From: Heterotrichella gracilis
Taxonomy: Eukaryota > Sar > Xanthophyceae > Tribonematales > Xanthonemataceae
Reading direction: 5' to 3'
Length of the DNA stretch: 64,000 nt
Assembly: GCA_032358255.1 (NCBI GenBank)
Contig: JAULBX010025109.1
Location: 1-64,000 of the forward strand
This document shows, piece by piece, positions 1 through 10,720 of the stretch. How positions within the stretch are numbered: position 1 is the stretch's first letter; every line of letters begins with the position of its first letter. The notes beneath the pieces were generated by a model that searched no databases, had not been told where the DNA came from, and saw only the letters and a program-made list of their open reading frames with translations. Position numbers and translations under genes: made by a program.

Positions 1-60
1 AGGACTGGGGTGAGGCATACCCAGACATGCTAACCTGGCTTCAAAGCTGGAAAGCAATTA
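1..60. repeat. Dispersed repeat, copy 1
   Basis: This stretch closely matches positions 25208-25266: both read roughly GACTGGG.TGAGGCATAC, then CATGCTAA.CTGGCTTCAAAGC. A shorter related piece (CTGGCTTTAAGCTGGAACGCAG) occurs near 20342-20363, next to a predicted exon. It is followed by a (CTTA)n run at 60-77. Similarity is by eye. The origin (short transposon, SINE fragment or other) is unknown. Confidence 0.6.
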
Positions 61-106
61 CTTACTTACTTACTTACATCTGCCACTCCAGGGCCTGCTA
101 GGGCAG

Positions 107-283
107 CTGTCATTCGGCTGCCTGTCCATAGCGGGGGTGCGCTCGGTGGCACAGGCGCGTGCGGCTCGGCTGGCGGGGGCAGACGCGCTGCTCATCAAGC
201 AGGAGCTCCTTCAGGAGGTGGGGCAGCAGGGGCTGGCTGAGTGGGTCAACGAGCTGCAGTACGCGGTGAGCGGGGATGACTAG
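107..283 (+). CDS. 3' terminal exon, indole-3-glycerol-phosphate synthase-like protein (partial)
   Basis: An exon begins after the acceptor at 101-106 and runs open to TAG at 281-283, giving 58 residues. It contains SFGCLSIAGVRSVAQARAAR, then LAGADALLIKQELLQE. This is the layout of the last strands and helices of a TIM barrel of the indole-3-glycerol-phosphate synthase type (S/AGVR.. then AGADALL), an enzyme of tryptophan synthesis, in the plastid in plants. Only the C-terminus lies in the window, so catalytic residues cannot be checked and a related (beta/alpha)8 enzyme is possible. A donor-like GTGAGC overlaps the end at 266, so the final codons could be spliced differently. A decayed copy of the exon end lies at 395-446. 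Confidence 0.45.
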   Translation: MSFGCLSIAGVRSVAQARAARLAGADALLIKQELLQEVGQQGLAEWVNELQYAVSGDD

Positions 284-394
284 GAGTCCGACTCTGTGCC
301 CCCTGTCTCCATACCATGGCATGTATGCCCCTTGTCAAGGGCAAAAAGCGGCTGACGGTGGGAATGCCATTCACTGACAATGGGCTGCAGCAAT

Positions 395-446
395 GCGCTC
401 CTCGCCAGGCAGGAGGTGGCAGTACGCGGCCAGCGTGGACGACTAG
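395..446 (+). repeat. Decayed copy of the preceding exon end
   Basis: Positions 395-446 repeat 174-283 with an internal deletion: a GCGCT.CTC...AGGCAGGAG segment, then CAGTACGCGG, ending in GACTAG like the real stop. It lies 3' of the real exon and contains the exon's 3' part, the rule seen throughout the window. Confidence 0.6.
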
Positions 447-1793
447 GGCTCTGCTGCAGAATGACATTTTTTTAGTATAATAATTTTTTTTTAGCATTGG
501 TGTGTGCAACGTGTGATGCACTGGCACGGTACATCACCAGAGCCTGCAACACAAGTAATGTTTACTGCAAAGTACGCATGTTCAGTGGGTGGGTCAGGGT
601 GAGGTGGGTCAGCAGCGCAGTGCACTGTGCTGTGAGCAGGAACGTTGATGGCCCAGCGGCTATAGCCATCTGGATGTCTTCTGGCTCAGTACTGGTCACT
701 GTGGTAATAGCTGTAGTGTGTTGGATGTACCGTGTAACAACGGGAATAGGGAAATTGCACCAAGGATGGGGGAGGAGGGGAGCGAGGGGGCAGGGGTCTT
801 GGAACAATATTGAATTTCCCACCAAGATGATCCCCCATTCTTGGTTTTTGACTACACATTTGATCTCAAGTAGTACTCATGCACAAAGGCCAATGGCATG
901 GCATGGCGTGACACTGCACTTGTTGGTGGCCAAGTCGAATTAAAATTTCTGTTACTACAAATTGTTACAATTTCTTACCATAATGCCAAGGATGCCTGTG
1001 TGTATATCAGGCCCGGCCTGAGGGCCACAACCTGCCATGCCATTGGGCCTCGCATGCTCTTGAACAAATGCTGACCTCATGTGGCCCAAGCTGGTGTGGA
1101 CCGTCCTGTGACATGTTCCTATATGTACCTGTATGTATGGCCTATCTTTCACCAGCCGTTCTGGCTGGTGTGGTGTCCTGGTGCGAGCCAGTGGTCCCCT
1201 ATTAGTTAGTAGCTACGCCTCTGTGCGTTCCCTTTCTTTCTTTCTTTCTTCTTCTTTCTTGTACCACTATGTGACAATGATCAAATACAGTAACATACCG
1301 GCGGAAGCCTTCCATGAACAGGAGGCTGAAATCAGTAATTTGCGGGGAACAAACAGGACAAAGAACAGGCACAGTACCATAATGGCCATGGGCGGTAGTA
1401 ACACAGGCAAAGCAGCCGACCCTGTGCAGCAAAGCTTGTCAAGCTCAATGAGTACTAAAAGAACCCTTTCAACAGGACAACACTAAACACTGTGCAGGAC
1501 AGCTAGCTAGAGTATTGAAAGGCAACCAGGCAAACAATTCTACACGCATATATGTCATATTACACAGTGCGGCGTAACCCATTACACCGCTACCCCCCAT
1601 CTTGTCAAGCTTGGAATGCCTGCTTGGAGGTTACAACCCCCGCCAAAACGAATTCTGCTACAGACACAACCGCTCAAAACCACAGTAGGTGCGTGTGACT
1701 GTTGAAAGTAAGATGCCCGAAAGGACAACACATGTGGCCCCTCTACCCCTGACCCCTCTACCCATGGCTACAGCCCCCATCCCTTCCCTGCCT
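447..1793. other. Intergenic, no gene recognised
   Basis: Open frames here are short and show no recognisable motif. There are short T-rich runs (about 468-493 and 1230-1258). The region separates the 3' end of a + strand gene from the low-complexity - strand frames. Confidence 0.5.
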
Positions 1794-2462
1794 TCAACAT
1801 CTGCCAAGCCCTGCATCTGAAGATCTCGAGGAATTGCCCACTGGAAAGAGTGAGGGCAGAGTGACGGCACCCTGGCGGAGAGGGTTGGCAAGCTGCGTCA
1901 GTGGCCTGGGCACACCATGTCCGCCTTGGCCCCGAGCTGAGGCAGGAGGGGGCGCCCGTCCGGAGAACACATGCTGCCGAAGCTCACTGAGCAGACGCTT
2001 CAGCCTCGAGTTGGTTGAGGGGCCCATGGTACCTGTGGGTGCTGCGCTGGTGGGTGCTGTCGTGGCGGGGGCTGAGGGGGTGGGGGCGGTGGGCACTGGC
2101 CGGGGCGCTGCTGACAAGGGGGGAAGGCTAGCTGCTTTTGCCATGGGAATGGGACCAGAGGCATTGGGCTGCATGGCTGCAGGCGATATGGCGGAGGTAG
2201 ATGGTGCACCGGGGGTGCTCAGGTCCACAATACCCGTGGCTGAGGCGGGTGGTACATGCGGGAGATACTCCTGCTTGACCATGCACGGCACCAAGGGGGG
2301 CGAGGTGACGGGCGGTGTCCTCCCCAGGCGCTTGTGAAGCGAGGGACGACTGGCTGAGTTCACGCATGGCGACCGATCGCGGGGCTGCTTGCGCCGCAAA
2401 CGCACGTGGCACGGCAGGTGCGGCGGGAGATGCCAATGACCTTGCTGAGCTCGCAGTTCCAC
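1794..2462 (-). CDS. Low-complexity Pro/Ala/Ser-rich reading frame (uncertain)
   Basis: A 222-codon open frame rich in Pro, Ala, Ser and Thr, with a C-terminal stretch that could form a helix (STNSRLKRLLSELRQHVF). No domain is recognised. It lies 3' of, and in the same orientation as, the frames at 3223-5135 and the Tudor-like gene at 6614-9799, and may be a C-terminal exon of that gene. Because the DNA is GC-rich here, open frames also occur by chance on the other strand, so coding status is not certain. Confidence 0.3.
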   Translation of the reverse strand: MELRAQQGHWHLPPHLPCHVRLRRKQPRDRSPCVNSASRPSLHKRLGRTPPVTSPPLVPCMVKQEYLPHVPPASATGIVDLSTPGAPSTSAISPAAMQPNASGPIPMAKAASLPPLSAAPRPVPTAPTPSAPATTAPTSAAPTGTMGPSTNSRLKRLLSELRQHVFSGRAPPPASARGQGGHGVPRPLTQLANPLRQGAVTLPSLFPVGNSSRSSDAGLGRC

Positions 2463-3222
2463 ATGGGTGGGTCAATGCTGCATCTGGATGCTGGGTTGTA
2501 CTGCCGAGGCGCGGCGCCGATGCTTCGGGAGGCGGCGCCGAGTGGCCTGGATGGTGCGCGGTCATGCCGGAAAGTGAGGCTGCTGCTACTGGAGCCAGTG
2601 CACCTGCAGAGGGAATTGAACAGGTCAGTGACGAGCATAGAATAGGATAGAATAATAATGTACCCGTCGCGGCTCATAAAACCATGGACTACAGGCTGGG
2701 ACAGGGGCAGCATCCCTGCAGCGGAGGTGTGCTGAGCAATGCGCGCCCACATGCACAAACACGCGACGTGAGTGACGAACATGCTTCTCAGTGCTGACAT
2801 GCATCCCATGGATGACCATGTGTTCCAGTAATGTACATGGATCCTAGTCATGACTTGACCCTGCATCACCCTTGTGCTTCTGCCGTAGCAACAGCATGCC
2901 ACACAAACCATTCCCAGCATGTATGATTCCTGGATGACGCCGAGGTGCACACAGGTGAGGCTACCTGACTGTACCGCTACGATGCATGCAAGTATATTGT
3001 CTCATTGACCACCGCCAATACTCATCATTGAGACCTGCGGCGACTACTGGATCTTGGTGGCCTGGGGGAAAGCCTGAAGTTAAGCTTTGCTTTTGCTTGG
3101 CCTGGCCTGCAGCATATCAAAAAGGAGGGGGGTAAACATGATTTGCGAAAGAACCCTGTACATTGACTAAACGCTCGACTATAGCAAGCCCATGCACCTG
3201 TTCTGATGAGCTCGAAAGCTGG

Positions 3223-5135
3223 CTACCTTTGTGCATCTTGGTATGTGCATCCTGATATGGCAAAACACATCGCAGGCGCACCTGCCACAGCGCCTGTGCC
3301 CGCACCGCCACTCCCCCTCCCAGCACCACGCTCCACCACCTCCTCCCCTGCACCCCCTGGCATGCCACCCGCCCTGCCCTGCTGCTGCGCCGCCGGCGCA
3401 CACACACCACCCGCACCCCGCTGTGCTGCACCCCCATTAGGGTTCCTGTGAGCACCCCGGCCAGCTGGCGCCTGGCTGGCAACCGCTTCTGTATCAAACA
3501 GCAAGGGCTGCATCAAGCTGCCAAAGCACGCAACCCGTGGGCCCTTAGCCGCATCCATTGTTGGGACTAGGCTGGGCTGCGCTGTGGCTGGACGCTGGGA
3601 GTAGCGGACGCCGAGCGGAAGGGGACGGGGCGGGTAAGGGTGGGGCAGGGGTTGTCCCTCCCCATTTCTGGCTGTGGCCCGCTTCCCTAATGCCCTAGGG
3701 AGGTACGCAGGTGCGCTTGCCGTACACCCTGCTGGGCGCGGCCACCGCTGGGAGAGCCTGGCAGACCCTGGTTGTTGCGCCTGTCCAAGCATGCCAAGAG
3801 CACCCTCCACACCGCCGCGTGACATACTTCCCCCTGGCAACACACCCCCACTAGGTGCGCCAGGTCCCTCCTCACATGGCTTTGTGGCGCGCTCCCCACT
3901 GGCTGCTGCTGCTGCTGCCGAGGCATAGCAGCTGACCTCCCCGCATCGCCTCGAGACCCACTCCCCCCTGGCTGTGAACCCCCACCAGTTGCGCAAGAAG
4001 AGCTCCTCGCATACCCTCCTGACGAGCTCCCCCCCCTAAATACCTCCATGAGCGTGCTGCCAGGGTGCTGCCTGGGTGCAAATTCGCCCCTTACCAGTGG
4101 TGGGGAAGCCACAGGGACTGGAGCTGAGGACGGGGATGCCACGGGGACTGGAGCTGAGGACGAGGAAGCCACAGGGACTTGGGGCTGAGAAGCCACAGGG
4201 ACCGGGGCTGGGGTTGGGAATGCCACATGGACTGGAGTTGAGGACGGGGATGCCACAGGGACTGGATCTGGGGCCTGGAATACCACAGGGACTGGAACTG
4301 GGGCCGAGGATGCCACAGGGACCGGAGCTGGGGACGAGGAAGGAAAAGGGACGGGGGTTGGGGCCTGCGCCAGCTGTGGGAGGTAGGCTGGAGCTCCATT
4401 CCCACCCTGCTGCTGAGTGAACGGAGCCCTTCGTGGGTCCCGTGACACGCAGGTCGTGGGGATGGGCTCCTGCGTAGCGAATGGGTGGTTGCTCTCCTCG
4501 AGCGCCTGCTGGATGTCCTCCAGGGAAAGAGGGTGGGTGCCATCCTCCAGTGCCTGCTGGAGCTGCTGCAGCGCCACGTCAGCAACCTTGTTTCCACCCG
4601 CCACCTGCCCATCCCCAATGGCCATGCTGTGCAAGGAGGTCCCCACACCAACCCCCGCTGCACCACTGGGGTGTGGGGACTCAGCTCCATCCCCAGCTCC
4701 ACCATCCCCGGATGTTGCAGCCGCCATGGCATGCTGCCGATCCAGTGCACTCATCATTGGCCCCGCGTCATTCCCTGCAGGCATCTTGCCGCGCGGGGAC
4801 CCGTTCCCAGCTCCATCCCCAGACGCTGGCGCCGCGGCTTGCATCCGGTCCTGGATGCGCATCTTGGCCGGGCGATCGCTGCTGCCCAATGTGGCGCCAG
4901 GGTCCAGATCCGTCAGTGGGCGCTTGGCAGCAGGGAGAAAGGGGGCGCCGAGTTTGGCCTCTTGGCGGTCTTGGCCCCTGGGAGGGATGAATCGCCGGGC
5001 GACCCCTGTTTGTTGCGTTCCTTGCGCTCGCTCCTGGGGCTTGGCAGGCTCCGGGTGGTGTTGAGATGTGGCCGCCCGGCCAGCTCGTCGCACACCGAAT
5101 GCAAGGGCACCCAAGCAAAGTCCCCTGCAAGCCAT
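3223..5135 (-). CDS. Disordered protein segment with PVPVAS-type repeats (uncertain exons)
   Basis: Two overlapping frames, 3687-5135 (482 codons) and 3223-3996, cover this stretch. The longer one has a charged N-terminal part with AKMRIQDRMQ, a helical segment VADVALQQLQQALEDG, and at about 4080-4370 a chain of near-repeats of the type P-V-P-V-A-S encoded by an 18-36 bp minisatellite; Q-runs follow. In the first 200 bases a different frame (4913-5194; DFAWVPLHSVCDELAGRP...SPRSERKERNKQGSP) looks at least as natural, so an intron or frame change is likely. Composition suggests a disordered region of a nuclear protein. It may belong to the Tudor-like gene upstream. Function unknown. Confidence 0.4.
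4080..4370 (-). repeat. Coding minisatellite (Pro-Val-Ala-Ser repeats)
   Basis: On the + strand this reads as repeated GG.ATGCCACAGGGACTGGAG-like units with small changes. On the - strand the open frame gives P-V-P-V-A-S and variants (PVPVASPSS, PVPVVFQ, TPVHVAF). Units differ by substitutions but keep frame, suggesting selection on the protein. Confidence 0.65.
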
Positions 5136-5819
5136 GGGGAGGCAGGCGCCTCAGAATGGCCCAGATAAAGGTTGAGATGCAGGGCAGGGTCCACCGTGGC
5201 TGGTTAGAAAGGCGGGGTTTATGTGTAGGTGCAGCAGCATATCACGTAGGGTGCACGCGGAATGTGCCTACCCAGAACTGTGCACCTGTTTTTCAAATTC
5301 TGGCCAGAGTGCAGGGTTAGGGTTCAGAAACAGCGGCACTTGCCAAAAGAGCTGCAACAAGCATTTTTGCAAAGTGCAATGCAAACCGTAACCTGTTCTA
5401 CACCTAGAGGTGGATGATATTTATGCAAATGCAGTCGGGTTAATTGAGGCCGCAAGCTGAATGTAACATCTGCTGTTGCTGCATGCTGAGGCTGATGCTG
5501 GTGGGACGTCAGAACCAATCCGCGGTCAAATAGGTCGAGTTGAAAAGCAATCACTGCGTCTATTCTTCCCATTCTGAAGCTGACAGCTCATCAACATGTT
5601 GGGGGATAAAATCACCAGGCTGCCATAACCCCTCAACATCCATCACAGTTGTGTTGTAAGGGCTGCCCTTGCACCAATGCATGCCCGTGCACCCATGGTG
5701 AGGAGAATGGTGGACATGGGCAGGCCCTTCCTTCAGTGGGCATTCAGAGTGAGCATGGCTGTCAGGTCCAGCGATTGCTTAGGGTTTGAAGGTCCAGTGG
5801 GTGTTTAGGGTAAGGTGGG

Positions 5820-5940
5820 AAAGTTGTGGTCAAGGCCCTCACGTTCGTTGGGTGCGACTTCAGTCTGTCTCCACACAGAGAAGATGTCGAATCCCAGGCT
5901 AGAGTCCTTGCACAGCAATGGGTCCCCACGCACAATCCCC
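5820..5940 (-). CDS. Candidate exon, function unknown
   Basis: On the - strand this frame reads GDPLLCKDSSLGFDIFSVWR, then QTEVAPNER. It looks like folded protein rather than random sequence and lies between the verified chain at 6614-9799 and the disordered frames downstream. I could not join it in phase to the exon ending at 6614, so its membership of that gene is only a guess. Confidence 0.3.
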
Positions 5941-6613
5941 GCAGCTGCTGGTGGCTGGCTGGCTGCATCACAATTATGCACGCAGAGGGTGAGTGCATTT
6001 GTCAATAAACGGGGAAGATGGTGGCAGGCTGGGCTACTAGCATAGGAGGGTATAGAAGAGGCGGGGGTTCACATATTCAAAACGAGGAGGAAGTGGGGGT
6101 GGTAGGGGGAATGCATGCCAAATACACGCTGTTGGTATCGGTGGCGGCGCTAGCCAGGGATCAATGCTGGACACCCAATGGTAGGATAGATAAGCAAAAA
6201 TGCTGAGGAAGAGTCAAAGCCTGAAATCTGGCCAATTGCTAGCAACATGAGGCACACAACCCTGCTAAGAAAAGAGAAACATGCAATAGGTATGCGTTCA
6301 TTACCTGGCCAGCGGTACAAGCTGCAACTCTCAATATACTCTTTGTAACTCAACGATGGAAATGATGGCTTCGCAGGAACGCCATGTGTGCTCACGTTTG
6401 CAATGATGGACTTGCCAGGAACGCCCCAAACATGCGAATGCCAATGTCGCTTGCATTTCTGCCTTGTCCTATTCAGTACCAGTGCCATGCTGTACGAAAA
6501 TTGCTGGGCCCTAAAGAAGGGGTGAAATCCTGCTTTGCCCAGTGCATGGCTGCTGCTGCAATTTGGGCTTGAATGGTACAATGATGACTGTACCGTCTGA
6601 ATCACGCACGTAC

Positions 6614-9600
6614 CTGCCAACCTGCGTGGCTGCATGCATTGCTGTACTGTGAGCTGTCATGGGTTTGGCTAAAGGCTTTGCTGGAATGGGTGGTGCTGAG
6701 GCTGCTGCTGCAAGCTGGCATATGAGCTGTGCTAATGTGGCGACGGCATTGCACCCTCTGTGGCATGGTCTAGGCGAGGTGCGGGGTGAGGGGAGAGAGG
6801 AACGATATGAGAGGGGAGGGCAGCTGCCTGGAGAAGGCCTACCTTCTGTCACCGCAGCCACATCCCCCTCATGTAAAAAGACCCCAGAGACGCAGGCAGC
6901 ACCCCCAGGCAGTGAAGCAATTGCCCCATCAGCACTGCCCGACCCACGGGGTGGGGTGCGAGGCAGCCCGTGCCCCACTGCACCAGTCTGCTGCGCCCCC
7001 CTGACAGCACCCCCACCCTCCTCAGGGCCCTGTTGCCCCACAGGCTGCGTGGAGTGCGGCACTGGATGCTGTGGTGAAGGTCCAACCCCAGTGTCTGCGC
7101 CCGCAGGGCCCGGTACGGCCACTGCCTGCGCAGCGCGATTGCGCAGAGCATCCCTGCGAGCCGCCACTGTGAGCGCAGCGAGTTCCGCCACACCGTCCCT
7201 GCCGTCCACTGCCGCAGCCTGATGTGGCACGGAGGCCCCGCCGCTGGGATGCGCCGGTGTTGCGGTGCGGCACTGGGGAGAGCTGCTCACAAAGCGCAGG
7301 CCGGAGGGGCCACGTGGTGCATCACGCGGCGATTGGGCGTTGTCTATGGCCTTCTGCGCAATGGCCAGCAGCTCTTTGTAGATGGTCCTTGCGCGCTGCA
7401 AGCACATGGAACGTGATTGTCAACCCTCATGCATGGCGAGGAGGTGCGGGCCAATAGCCAGGAGATACCTGCCGGGAGCAGCATGTGCAAAGGCTGGCTG
7501 TACCGCTGGCATGCATGTCACTGACTGTACCGCTGGCATGCATGTCACTGACTGTGCCGCATGTCACTTGACTGTACCGCTGGCATGCATGTCACTGAGA
7601 AAGGAACCCATGCTGCGCCTGACCTCGCTGTGTTGCACCAGCCTGGGTTCCACCGGGAGGCGTAGAAGAGGCTCCGCAGTTGGTGAATGGGGTAGAGCCA
7701 GTGTCTGGCCACCTGACTGCGCTTGCGCAGCTGATGGCCCACCAGAATGCGCATGGGTTGCATCACAGCCGCTGCTAGTGTGGCCAAGCTCGTCTGTATG
7801 AAACAAGAGCCAGTGTCAGATACTTGTTGGTCCATCCTGGAAGTAACAAGTGGGCGAGCAAGTGGAATCTAGTCCCTCAGGTGAGAGCATGGTGTGCGAA
7901 TATTTAGCATGCGCCATTAATGGGGGCACAGAAGGGTGATTCAAGCGCGTTGCATTGATCAATGGGTAGCGGTTCACAGTGCATGGCAGTGTGAGCCTGG
8001 CCCCTGCTCCACACATATCGGCAACAGGCTGCAGATGACATTGCACAACCCTTGAAGCAAGTAAACAATTCTTTGTGAACACCAGTGCAGCATTACGGCA
8101 ACGGCATTAGTGAACACCACTGCGGCATCGACTATTGATGATCACTGACCTGATTGGCTACCGCTGCCCATGCGCCGCCTCTTGTGGGACCTGCGCCGTT
8201 TTGACAGGGGGACGTCAATTCCTTCCTCCCCATTCCCTTGCTCCCCCTCTCCCCCCACGCCCATGCAGGGGCCCTCCCCATGCGCAGGCTGCAGGGCTGA
8301 CACCGGGGCATCAGATGGACATGTGCGCTCCCCCCCTTGATTAGCGCTTGGCTCCGCCGTGGTCCCACTCAGGGATTGCTTGGCGCACTGCACAGACGGG
8401 GCAGGTGTGGGGTGCTGCGTGGGCTCTGATTGGTCGCTGCCTACGCCGCCCAAAAGCTGATCGTGCGGCAGGTGTGGGTTTAGGGAATCAAGCTGCTGTT
8501 GCCGCCGCCGCTTCTCTATTGTGCCTTGCTTGGTGCGCCCCATGTGCTTCGCCGTGGGCTGGCTGCTAGGCGCTGGGTCGGGTGTTGATTGGTCCACGCT
8601 GCATGACACAGCTTGGCTGGTGGATGGCCTCCCAGAACCTGCCGCTGAGCGCTCGTGGGATGGTGGGGGGCCTGTGGCTGCCGGCGAAGGGCGCCAATGG
8701 AGTGGCTCTGGGGGAGTGAGCACTAGATCATTGTCAGATCGAGGCTCAGAGGGGCCCCATTGCACAAACTCAGCTGCGAGCCAAAGATCCTCTCGGGTTT
8801 TGTCAGCTGGGTAGAACACCGAGTGCTGGCCGGTGTCAGCATTGAAGCCTGCCGGAAACAGCATGCTGTCAGCAAAATGCGGGGTTGCAAGTCGTGCCTG
8901 GCTCAACCCACGGCTGTGGGTTGTGAGCGAAGGAGCAAATGTGGCAGGGAGGGAGCGGCGTCAGACCATTAATACTTGTATTCATACTTATAAGATACAC
9001 ACACACAGTTCAGATGCCAATTTGCATGCCATGCTCTGCACTGTTGGGTCCAGATGAAGCCTGCAAATATGGAGTGCATGATCTTGCGAGCTCAGGCAAT
9101 GCAATTCTTTGACAGCCACAACAAACCAATCCCCCACCTTCGATGCTAGCCTTGAACCAAACTCCAAGCTTCCGGCCAACTTGTCTCTGCGCAAACCAAT
9201 ATATCCAGATGCGCTGATTCACCAACTGCACACCACCCAAGTCCTGGCCTTGAACCCGGAACCAGGCGTTCAGAGAGACAAGGCCATATGGACACCGGAT
9301 TTGTAGGAACTTGGACAGCGCATCACCGCCCGTCAACGCCAGAATGCCCTCTGCATGAGTGCCCATGGTCAGCAAGTCTGTCATCTAGGCCAAACCTTGG
9401 CCCCGCATTATGCACAGCTGTATTCTAGCTGTACACAGGAACCCCCTCTAGACTGTACGAAAAAAAGGAGCTCCCTCTACGCATGGCATTTTTTAAATAA
9501 AAAAGCAACTTAGCACTCGAGGGATCCTTGAACAACCAGTACATGGCACACAGCTTGAGAAAACCTGTACCCGATGCCGAGACAAGAATGCAGTAGCGTG

Positions 9601-9799
9601 CTCCCTAAAAGAGCCACCCAAGCAAGTGTCATACTTATCGTGAGTCAGGTTGGGCCAGGCATGAGCATGGGATGTAAACCCTTACTTAGGGCATGCTCAG
9701 AAAACTCCTCTAGTGTTTGGACGTTCTCAACTTCCGGGCGGTTGAGGCACTTCTTGCACAGGCACTTGGCAAATAGGCCATTCCCCTGGACGCCATGAC
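6614..9799 (-). CDS. Tudor-like / TDBD-like nuclear protein (partial gene model)
   Basis: Six exons join in phase with GT-AG introns: 9686-9799, 9138-9350, 8150-8848, 7624-7793, 6843-7395, 6614-6755. Exon 1 has GNGLFAKCLCKKCLNRPEVE, then FSEHAL, resembling the Cys-Cys...F..HA pattern of the Tify/Jas-TPL-binding domain (TDBD) of plant PHD proteins. Joining exons 2 and 3 gives a Tudor-like barrel: QRIWIYW...VWFKASIEG, then FNADTGQHSVFYPADKTRED, then LWLAAEFVQW. Each half alone looks like noise, so the junction supports the model. A basic segment (GTIEKRRRQQQ), an RRRSHKRRRMG stretch and long disordered regions follow. Tudor-like folds often read methylated histones, so a chromatin role is inferred. 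N- and C-termini are unresolved; part of the frames at 1.8-5.9 kb may be the C-terminus. Confidence 0.6.
7497..7598. repeat. Tandem repeat, about 26-bp unit
   Basis: Three to four units of CTGTACCGCTGGCATGCATG plus TCACTGA, one shortened. It lies in the intron between exons 7624-7793 and 6843-7395 of the Tudor-like gene and touches no coding sequence in the model. Confidence 0.8.
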
Positions 9800-9882
9800 C
9801 TGCAGACAGGACAGCTTTACGCCGTTGACATGAGACAGTGTTGCTGGCACCAGCGTCTCAATATGCTGTCGTGCACCAAGAG

Positions 9883-10080
9883 CTACACGTGCCCAGTAGG
9901 TACATGTCCGTCTGCCTGTCTGTACCAATATGCCAGCCTCTCAAGTTCTTGTTGTTCGGGCAGACTAGAGCTGTGCGCACCTCCCAAAAACTCCCCAGGA
10001 GTGCCGTTGGTGGACTGTATAGCCATGGGGCCCCTCCAGCTGTTGGCTTTCAACAGAGACTTCCTTTCAGCGATTTCCAT
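9883..10080 (-). CDS. Candidate exon upstream of the Tudor-like gene (weak)
   Basis: A - strand frame reads SLLKANSWRGPMAIQSTNGT, then GGAHSSSLPEQQELERLAYW. Composition is protein-like and position fits an upstream exon of the Tudor-like gene, but no phase-compatible join to 9799 was found. The rest of 10080-10715 shows no recognisable coding signal. Confidence 0.2.
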   Translation of the reverse strand: MEIAERKSLLKANSWRGPMAIQSTNGTPGEFLGGAHSSSLPEQQELERLAYWYRQADGHVPTGHV

Positions 10081-10720
10081 CCACGGCTAGACCCATCAAC
10101 CAACCAGGGAAAAGACTCCTTTCTATTTCACTGCAGGGGCCACCAAACAAGTGAAAGGGTGCACGGCACTGCATCTGACTATAACCCGCCAAAGGAACAA
10201 CTTGCAGAATTAAGCGGAGGCATATATGCATGAGGACCTTCAACTGGGAAACAGAGACACCCTCGTGGAACAAAGCAACTAAGCAACCACTGGTTGTCGA
10301 CTGTGCCGACAAACGTTGTTGGTACAAGGACCTTGTACCAAGGTAGTAAGTGGCGAATGGCCGTTGTGTGTGGATACAGAAGCTTGTAGCAGAGGGAGCT
10401 GGGTGTCCCAGCCGTTACCATTGTACTTGAGGTTGGAAAACCTGACGCCAACGCCCTCAAACTGGCCGACAGGACCGGGAGAATGAGCTTGAAGGTCAAC
10501 AGGTGGAAAGGCATGTGACGAGCAGTTTTGAGTTTAGACACACACACGAGTTGCCGGGCATAGCTTGGCGGTCGACTTTGGCTTTACCGGCTTCTGTCGC
10601 AGTCTTGTTCTACTGTTCTTGCTTTGCAACTTGTAAAACCATGAAATGGATGGCCGATATTATCTTTTCTGAAGTAATTACTCGGTTTGCTGTGCAAATG
10701 AAAAAACGCGGACTGTGACG

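Noticed and set aside
3231-3440. Pro/His-rich + strand frame
   Set aside because: Opposite-strand shadow of a GC-rich low-complexity stretch; no motif.
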